Below, one piece after another: positions 5,344 to 10,087 of a DNA stretch of 10,087 bases. This DNA is from Actinomycetota bacterium. Lineage in GTDB: Bacteria; Actinomycetota; Actinomycetes; S36-B12. The stretch is from positions 1 through 10,087 of the forward strand of contig JAQCBM010000051.1 of NCBI GenBank assembly GCA_027729865.1, given 5' to 3'. Position 1 is the first letter of the stretch; each line of letters opens with the position of its first letter. Position numbers and translations under genes: made by a program. The notes under the pieces were generated by a model, which was not told the origin of the DNA, did not search any database, and worked only from the letters and a program-made list of their open reading frames with translations.

Positions 5344-8300
5344 TCACGAAAGGCAGTTGGCTCCGAGTAGCGCCTTGAGATCTCCGTACAACGACGCCGA
5401 CGGCGAGACGCGCATCGCATCGTCTAGGCGCAACACCGTGGTTTGGGTGCCACCCGTCAAGTGCAGATGCACCTCGGTGGTCCCCGGGTGCTGCCGGAGT
5501 ACTTCCTTCAAACGTTCGATGAGCGGTGGGACACATCGCGTAGCCGCCAATGAAAGCCGGATCGGCCCGCTATTCACACCCGAGACATCGGGCGTTTCCA
5601 CGTCCATAGCGATAACTCGGAGACCGTCTTCATCACTGCGCTCCACTCGGGCACGCACGCTAACAATCGAGTCCTCAATCAGTTTCGTTGAGACGGAGTT
5701 GTAGGCCTGCGGGAAGACCATGACCTCAACGGAACCGTCAAGGTCCTCCAACGAAGCGATGGCCCACGCCGATCCCTTCTTGGTGGTCTTGCGTTGCACA
5801 CTCGTCAGCAAGCCGGCGATCGTGACGATCGTCGATTCGAGGGACTCATCGGCGATCAAAGATGCGATGGATCGATCAGCCAACTGCGCTAGCGCGTGCT
5901 CCACACCGTTCAAGGGATGGTCAGAGACGTACAACCCGAGCATTTCTCGCTCATGGGCTAGTAGGACCGCCTTCTCCCACTCACCCACTGGTATAGCTGT
6001 GCGCTCGGCCAACCCTGCGGAGCTTTCGTCGTCGCTAGCTCCCAATCCGCCGAAGAGATCGAACTGTCCGGCTGCCTCCGCTCGCTTGATGTCCACCGCG
6101 GCATCGATCACCAACTCGTGGACCGCCACCAAGCCCTTGCGCGTATGGCCGAGAGAGTCGAAGGCTCCCGCCTTCACGAGTGATTCCACTACGCGCCTGT
6201 TGCAGACACTGACGTCCACCTTGGCGATGAAGTCATGGAAATCGGTGAACCGACCCTTGGAGTTACGTGTAGCGATGATCGACTCAACAACGCCTTCCCC
6301 GACGTTACGAATGGCGGACAGGCCGAATCGGATATCGCTTCCTCGCGCGGTGTAAGCACCGTCGGATTCATTGACATCCGGTGGCAGCACCTTTATGCCC
6401 ATCCGCCGACACTCACCAAGGTAGATCGCACTCTTGTCTTTATCGTCCTGCACGCTGGTCAGCAGCGCCGCCATGTACTCCGCGGGGTAGTTGGCCTTGA
6501 GGTATGCGGTCCAATAGGAGACCAATCCGTAACCGGCCGTGTGGGCCTTGTTGAAGGCGTAGTCGGAGAACGGGACCAAGATCTCCCACAGCGTTTCGAT
6601 CGCCGAATCCGAATAGCCCTTTTCCCGCATGCCGTCTCGGAAGGGGACGAATTCCTTCTCCAGGATCTCCTTCTTCTTTTTGCCCATGGCACGACGCAGC
6701 AGGTCTGCCTTGCCCAACGAGTACCCGGCGAGTTCTTGCGCAATTGCCATGACCTGTTCTTGGTAGACGATCAGGCCGTAGGTGTCACCGAGGATCTCCT
6801 GCAAAGGTTCGGCCAGCTCCGGATGAATCGGCACAACTGGCTTGCGACCGTTCTTGCGGTCGGCGTAGTCGTTGTGGGCATTCGCGCCCATCGGTCCGGG
6901 GCGATAGAGAGCCAGCACCGCGGAAATGTCCTCGAAATTGTCGGGCTGCATGGATCGCAAGAGCGAACGCATCGGACCGCCATCGAGTTGGAATACGCCG
7001 AGGGTGTCCCCACGAGACAGCAACTCATAGGTGGCGGGATCGTCGAGTCCGATCTCCTCCAGGACGATGGAGTGTCCGGCGTTCTTGGCGATGTTCTCCA
7101 GGCAGTCATCCAAGACCGTCAAGTTACGAAGGCCCAGGAAATCCATCTTCAGCAACCCAAGTGCCTCACATGCACCCATGTCGAACTGCGTGATGATGGC
7201 TCCATCTTGTTCGCGTCGCCACACGGGGATGACGTCCATCAAAGGTTCTCGCGAGAGAATCACGCCTGCTGCATGAACACCGGGTTGACGTTTCAAACCT
7301 TCGAGACCCTTAGCGGTGTCGATGACCTGGCGGGCCTCCGCATCCGACTCGTACAAGCTCCGAAAGTCTGCGGCTTCGGCATAGCGGCCATCACCGGGAT
7401 CAAATGCACCAGCGAGCGAGATGTCCTTACCCATCACCGATGGCGGCATCGCTTTGGTAATCCGATCTCCCAGGGAGTACGGGAATCCCAGAACGCGCGC
7501 GCTGTCCTTGATGGCCGCCTTGGCCTTGATGGACCCGTACGTAACGATCTGAGCTACACGCTCCTCGCCGTACTTTTCCGTGGCATAACGGATCATGTCC
7601 GCGCGGCGGCGTTCATCGAAGTCGATGTCGATATCCGGCATCGAGATTCGTTCGGGGTTCAAGAAGCGCTCGAACAGCAATCCGTGCTTGATCGGATCGA
7701 GTTCGGTGATGCCCAAGGCGTAGGCGATCATCGCGCCGGCGGCGGATCCGCGTCCTGGGCCCACGCGAATACCGTTCTCCTTCGCGTATCGCACAAGGTC
7801 CGCGACAACCAGGAAGTAGCCCGGGAAGCCCATCTGCATCACAACACCTAGTTCGTATTCCGCCTGCTGGCGGACGTCCGCGGGAACGTCACCGCGGTAA
7901 CGCTCACCCAATCCCCGCTCGACCTCCGAACGCAGCCACGACTCCTCGGTTTCTCCCTTGGGAACTGGGAAGCGCGGCATGAGGTTTGCGCCCTCATCGA
8001 AGGTGACGTCGCAACGTTCGGCTATGAGAAGCGTGTTGTCGCAAGCATCGGGGAGTTCGGACCACACCGAGCGCATTTCTTGGGCCGACTTGACGTAGAA
8101 GTCGCGAGCATCAAAGCGGAATCGCTTCGGGTCATCCATGGTGGTTCGAGTTCCCACGCACAACAAGACTTCGTGTGTATCCGCATCATCTGCATGCACG
8201 TAGTGGAGATCGTTCGTTGCCACGAGGGGCAAATCAAGATCGCGAGCAATCTTGATGAGGTCGTCGCGGAAACGTTGTTCAATGGCGAGCCCGTGATCCA

Positions 8301-8886
8301 TCACTTCGGCGAAGTAGTTGCCCGGTCCCAGGATGTCCCGAAAGTCGGCAGCTGCGGCGCGTGCCTTTTTGAATTCCCCTGCCTGTAGCCATCGATTGAC
8401 TTCACCGCTCGGACATCCCGTGGTGCCAATCAGGCCTGTGCTGTAGCGGTCCAGGAGTTCCCGGTCGAAGCGCGGCTTGTGGTAGTACCCCTCGAGGCTT
8501 GCCAACGACGACAAACGAAAAAGGTTATGCATGCCCTCGGTCGTCTCTGCCCAGAGCGTCATGTGCGTATAGCTGTGCTTGCCGCGGCCGGCGCCGGGAT
8601 CTTCGGGGGTACCTTCATCGAAGCCACCGCCGAAGTCGAAGGGGCGTCGTTCCGATCTTCCCTGAGGCGCGTAATAGCCCTCCAGGCCGATGATCGGCTT
8701 AATGCCCGCCGCGCGCGCACGGGAGTAGAAGTCGTAAGCGCCGTAGAGATTGCCGTGATCGGTCATGGCGATTGCCGGCATACCAAGCCGCACGGCTTCA
8801 TCGATCAGATCATCGAGCCGGGCGGCGCCGTCGAGCATGGAGTACTCAGTGTGGACGTGTAGGTGGACGAAGTTGCGCTCACTCAT
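5344..8886 (-). CDS. dnaE: DNA polymerase III alpha subunit, replicative DnaE (DnaE1 type, 1180 aa)
   Basis: DnaE is the catalytic subunit of the replicative polymerase. The N-terminal PHP domain (about 1-280) keeps a full set of candidate metal ligands: His8/His10/His12 region (HLHVH), Asp43-His44, Glu69, His108, Cys158, His198, and Asp226/His228. In mycobacteria this site is the proofreading exonuclease. The polymerase core has PGRGSAAGAMIAYALG (376-391), the catalytic aspartates Asp420 and Asp422 in PDIDIDFD (417-424) and Asp582 in KMDFLGL (580-586). Further conserved parts are ALYRPGPMG, YQEQVMAIA and FNKAHTAGYG (778-787). A helix-hairpin-helix GLSAIRNVGEG (855-865) follows, then QFDLF (941-945), a good beta-clamp motif, and an OB fold from about 1020. 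I chose ATG at 8886 (MSERNFVHLH), where homologues begin. A GTG at 8895 adds three residues and cannot be excluded; no strong Shine-Dalgarno is visible for either. Confidence 0.97.
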   Translation of the reverse strand: MSERNFVHLHVHTEYSMLDGAARLDDLIDEAVRLGMPAIAMTDHGNLYGAYDFYSRARAAGIKPIIGLEGYYAPQGRSERRPFDFGGGFDEGTPEDPGAGRGKHSYTHMTLWAETTEGMHNLFRLSSLASLEGYYHKPRFDRELLDRYSTGLIGTTGCPSGEVNRWLQAGEFKKARAAAADFRDILGPGNYFAEVMDHGLAIEQRFRDDLIKIARDLDLPLVATNDLHYVHADDADTHEVLLCVGTRTTMDDPKRFRFDARDFYVKSAQEMRSVWSELPDACDNTLLIAERCDVTFDEGANLMPRFPVPKGETEESWLRSEVERGLGERYRGDVPADVRQQAEYELGVVMQMGFPGYFLVVADLVRYAKENGIRVGPGRGSAAGAMIAYALGITELDPIKHGLLFERFLNPERISMPDIDIDFDERRRADMIRYATEKYGEERVAQIVTYGSIKAKAAIKDSARVLGFPYSLGDRITKAMPPSVMGKDISLAGAFDPGDGRYAEAADFRSLYESDAEARQVIDTAKGLEGLKRQPGVHAAGVILSREPLMDVIPVWRREQDGAIITQFDMGACEALGLLKMDFLGLRNLTVLDDCLENIAKNAGHSIVLEEIGLDDPATYELLSRGDTLGVFQLDGGPMRSLLRSMQPDNFEDISAVLALYRPGPMGANAHNDYADRKNGRKPVVPIHPELAEPLQEILGDTYGLIVYQEQVMAIAQELAGYSLGKADLLRRAMGKKKKEILEKEFVPFRDGMREKGYSDSAIETLWEILVPFSDYAFNKAHTAGYGLVSYWTAYLKANYPAEYMAALLTSVQDDKDKSAIYLGECRRMGIKVLPPDVNESDGAYTARGSDIRFGLSAIRNVGEGVVESIIATRNSKGRFTDFHDFIAKVDVSVCNRRVVESLVKAGAFDSLGHTRKGLVAVHELVIDAAVDIKRAEAAGQFDLFGGLGASDDESSAGLAERTAIPVGEWEKAVLLAHEREMLGLYVSDHPLNGVEHALAQLADRSIASLIADESLESTIVTIAGLLTSVQRKTTKKGSAWAIASLEDLDGSVEVMVFPQAYNSVSTKLIEDSIVSVRARVERSDEDGLRVIAMDVETPDVSGVNSGPIRLSLAATRCVPPLIERLKEVLRQHPGTTEVHLHLTGGTQTTVLRLDDAMRVSPSASLYGDLKALLGANCLS

Positions 8887-9003
8887 GTTCGTCACCGCTC
8901 ATCGTGACGACACACCCGCACGCCCGTCCTCGGGTCCGGACCAAGAGGCGGGAAATCTGGTCGCGGGCACCGACCAACCCTACGCCGAAGACGGGGAGTC
9001 CGA
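8887..9003. other. Intergenic gap between the pseudouridine synthase gene and dnaE
   Basis: No coding potential is supported in these 117 nt. They should hold the dnaE promoter. Weak minus-strand -10 candidates are TAGGGT (8982-8977), which would give a leader of about 90 nt, and CACGAT (8906-8901), five nt before the alternative GTG start at 8895. Neither has a recognisable -35. A perfect 10-bp palindrome ggtccggacc lies at 8933-8942; no known regulator site is assigned to it. A hairpin at 8958-8976 is listed separately. Confidence 0.5.
8958..8976 (-). terminator. Weak candidate hairpin terminator after the pseudouridine synthase gene
   Basis: TGGTCG pairs with CGACCA as a 6-bp stem around a 7-nt loop, beginning 28 nt after the stop at 9004. 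On the minus strand the stem is followed by AGATTTCCC, so only three T follow. This is poor for an intrinsic terminator, though actinobacterial terminators often lack long T runs. It may separate the lspA unit from dnaE. Confidence 0.3.
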
Positions 9004-9924
9004 TCAGTTAGACAGGCCGGCGCGCAAGGCAGTGAGAGCCTGCCCGAGGTCCTGCGGGTACTGACTCTCCGCCTCGACCCACTCGCCGGTCGATGGGTGC
9101 TCAAACCCCAAACGTCTCGCGTGCAACCACTGTCTCTGTAGCCCCAGTTCTCGGGCCATCGCGGGGTCCGCCCCGTAGGTCACATCCCCCACGCACGGAT
9201 GCCGCATGGCGGCCATGTGCACTCGAATCTGGTGTGTACGCCCAGTCTCCAGGTGGACCTCCACGAGCGACGCCCTCGGCCACGCCTCGAGTGTTTCGTA
9301 GTGGGTGATGCTCGGTCGACCGGTATGGACCACCGCCCACTTGTAATCCTTGGAGGGGTGTCGATCAATGGGAGCGTCGATGGTCCCTGCCAACGGGTCC
9401 AGTAGCCCATGCACCACTGCGTGGTACTCCTTATCGACCGATCTGTCTTTGAACTGCCTCTTCAGCGAGGAGTAGGCACCGGGAGTCTTTGCCAGAACCA
9501 TGACTCCCGTGGTGCCGACATCCAGCCGATGCACGATTCCCTCACGCTCATCAGCGCCAGCTCTCGTCAACAGATGGCCCGAGGCAGCCAGCGACCCAGT
9601 AACCGTCGGCCCTGACCAACCCGGGCTCGGGTGAGCTGCGACCCCCACCGGCTTATCGATCACCACTATGTGGTCGTCTTCTAGCAGAATCGGGATGCTG
9701 GCGATCGGCTCTTCCTTCGGCGTAGTCGCGACCGGCTCGTCCACCTCAATTACGTCATCGAGCGAGAGCCGATGGGACTTGGCCACCGCCCTACCGGCGA
9801 CCGCCACCAGGCCTGCATCGAGCAGCGAACTCGCAGCCGCGCGAGAAAGTCCCAACATGCGAGACAACGCCACATCGATCCGCTCGCCCACCAGGCCGTC
9901 GGGAACGGCGTACCGACGGCTCAC
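9004..9924 (-). CDS. RluA-family (RluD/YlyB-like) ribosomal large-subunit pseudouridine synthase (306 aa)
   Basis: The enzyme converts specific uridines in RNA, most likely 23S rRNA, to pseudouridine. An S4-type RNA-binding domain occupies about residues 13-62 (ERIDVALSRMLGLSRAAASS, then the SLLDAGLVAVAGRAV strand). The catalytic domain follows. IVIDKPVGVAAHPSP-like motif I is present as VVIDKPVGVAAHPSP (87-101). Motif II is GIVHRLDVGTTGVMVLAK, with catalytic Asp135. RTHQIRVHMA (229-238) with VGDVTYG is the C-terminal signature. I chose GTG at 9924 (VSRRYAVPDG); the longer frame to 10005 would run over lspA and adds an arginine-rich shadow sequence. The GTGA junction overlaps the lspA stop by 4 nt. 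The pair lspA then RluA-family gene is conserved in many bacteria. The exact target uridines cannot be read from the sequence, so I give no symbol. Length and motifs are normal. Confidence 0.93.
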   Translation of the reverse strand: MSRRYAVPDGLVGERIDVALSRMLGLSRAAASSLLDAGLVAVAGRAVAKSHRLSLDDVIEVDEPVATTPKEEPIASIPILLEDDHIVVIDKPVGVAAHPSPGWSGPTVTGSLAASGHLLTRAGADEREGIVHRLDVGTTGVMVLAKTPGAYSSLKRQFKDRSVDKEYHAVVHGLLDPLAGTIDAPIDRHPSKDYKWAVVHTGRPSITHYETLEAWPRASLVEVHLETGRTHQIRVHMAAMRHPCVGDVTYGADPAMARELGLQRQWLHARRLGFEHPSTGEWVEAESQYPQDLGQALTALRAGLSN

Positions 9925-10087
9925 GCCGCTTCGCCCTCGTCTCCTGGAACGCTCGACTCGGATTTGTCGCTGTCCTGTTGGTCCGCTAGAGGGACTCCCT
10001 TCCACGCCAAAATCACCATGGCGATGGCGGAGAAAGTGATCGACATGTCGGCAACGTTGAAGATCGGGAAGTTGGGCAGTCCGATGA
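9921..10087 (-). CDS. lspA: Lipoprotein signal peptidase LspA (C-terminal 54 residues; N-terminus beyond window)
   Basis: LspA (signal peptidase II) cuts the signal peptide from prolipoproteins after lipidation, within the cytoplasmic membrane. The visible end reads IGLPNFPIFNVADMSITFSA. FNVADM is the conserved C-terminal motif of the family, whose Asp is one of the two catalytic aspartates. It leads into the last membrane helix (SITFSAIAMVILAWKG), and a polar, acidic cytosolic tail of about 25 residues ends the protein (LADQQDSDKSES onward, ending GDEGEAA). The first three helices and the other catalytic aspartate lie beyond position 10087. The stop overlaps the GTG of the downstream pseudouridine synthase gene (GTGA), so the two genes form an operon. 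Recognition rests on this short but very typical motif. Confidence 0.92.
   Translation of the reverse strand, partial: IGLPNFPIFNVADMSITFSAIAMVILAWKGVPLADQQDSDKSESSVPGDEGEAA
9934..9938 (-). promoter_or_regulatory. Ribosome binding site supporting the GTG start of the pseudouridine synthase
   Basis: GAGGG on the minus strand lies 9 nt before the GTG at 9924, inside the lspA 3' end. It supports this start over the longer frame beginning at 10005. A second AGGAG lies further upstream at a less favourable distance. Confidence 0.5.

Noticed and set aside
5325..5420. Longer start for the DUF2567-like protein inside dnaE
   Set aside because: The extension is an arginine-rich shadow of the dnaE end. 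The GTG at 5324 with a -10 box 6 nt upstream is a better start.
6235..7851. Open frame of 538 codons on the plus strand opposite dnaE
   Set aside because: It lies wholly antisense to the conserved polymerase core, has no recognisable domain, and its openness follows from dnaE codon bias.
8887..9003. SOS box or DnaA box in front of dnaE
   Set aside because: No sequence resembling the actinobacterial LexA site TCGAACN4GTTCGA or a DnaA box is present in the gap.
1..10087. Mobile elements, CRISPR arrays, tRNA/rRNA genes, toxin-antitoxin or defence islands
   Set aside because: Nearly all of the window is filled by intact conserved housekeeping genes; no terminal inverted repeats, spaced direct repeats, structural RNA genes or compositional breaks were seen.

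Overview
The window is a stretch of housekeeping chromosome from an actinobacterium. I base this on moderately high GC (about 60% by eye), many GTG starts (hisD, hisC, the LON-domain gene, the DUF2567-like gene and the pseudouridine synthase), -10 boxes placed for leaderless mRNAs, a DnaE1-type polymerase with a complete PHP metal site, and the gene order lspA / RluA-family synthase / dnaE / DUF2567-like / hisD-hisC-hisB-hisH. That order resembles Streptomyces and Mycobacterium chromosomes. I cannot place it below class level. Both ends cut through genes: hisH lacks its C-terminal part on the left and lspA lacks its N-terminal part on the right.

Reading from the right, all on the minus strand: the 3' end of lspA (lipoprotein signal peptidase) overlaps by 4 nt an RluA-family rRNA pseudouridine synthase. 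A 117-nt gap follows, with a weak candidate terminator hairpin. Then comes dnaE, the replicative DNA polymerase III alpha subunit (about 1180 aa), with PHP, polymerase, helix-hairpin-helix, clamp-binding and OB parts all visible. Next is a small four-helix membrane protein resembling DUF2567, which starts 19 nt after dnaE and has its own -10 box.

In the middle, a two-gene plus-strand unit (3543-4756) carries a stand-alone LON substrate-binding-domain protein and a YbaK-type misacylated-tRNA deacylase. The deacylase gene runs 11 bp into the 3' end of the DUF2567-like gene, so the two are convergent and overlap.

On the left, the histidine operon runs on the minus strand as hisD-hisC-hisB-hisH with tiny gaps or an overlap. 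It encodes the last oxidation, the transaminase, the dehydratase and the glutaminase half of imidazole-glycerol-phosphate synthase. hisA and hisF probably lie beyond the left edge.

The most interesting regulatory spot is the 23-bp gap between the divergent hisD and LON-domain genes. It holds two opposed -10 boxes that share one TA step, each placed to start transcription at the GTG start codon itself. No mobile element, CRISPR array, tRNA, rRNA or defence system is visible, and no gap between genes exceeds 117 nt. I found no new multi-gene system here.
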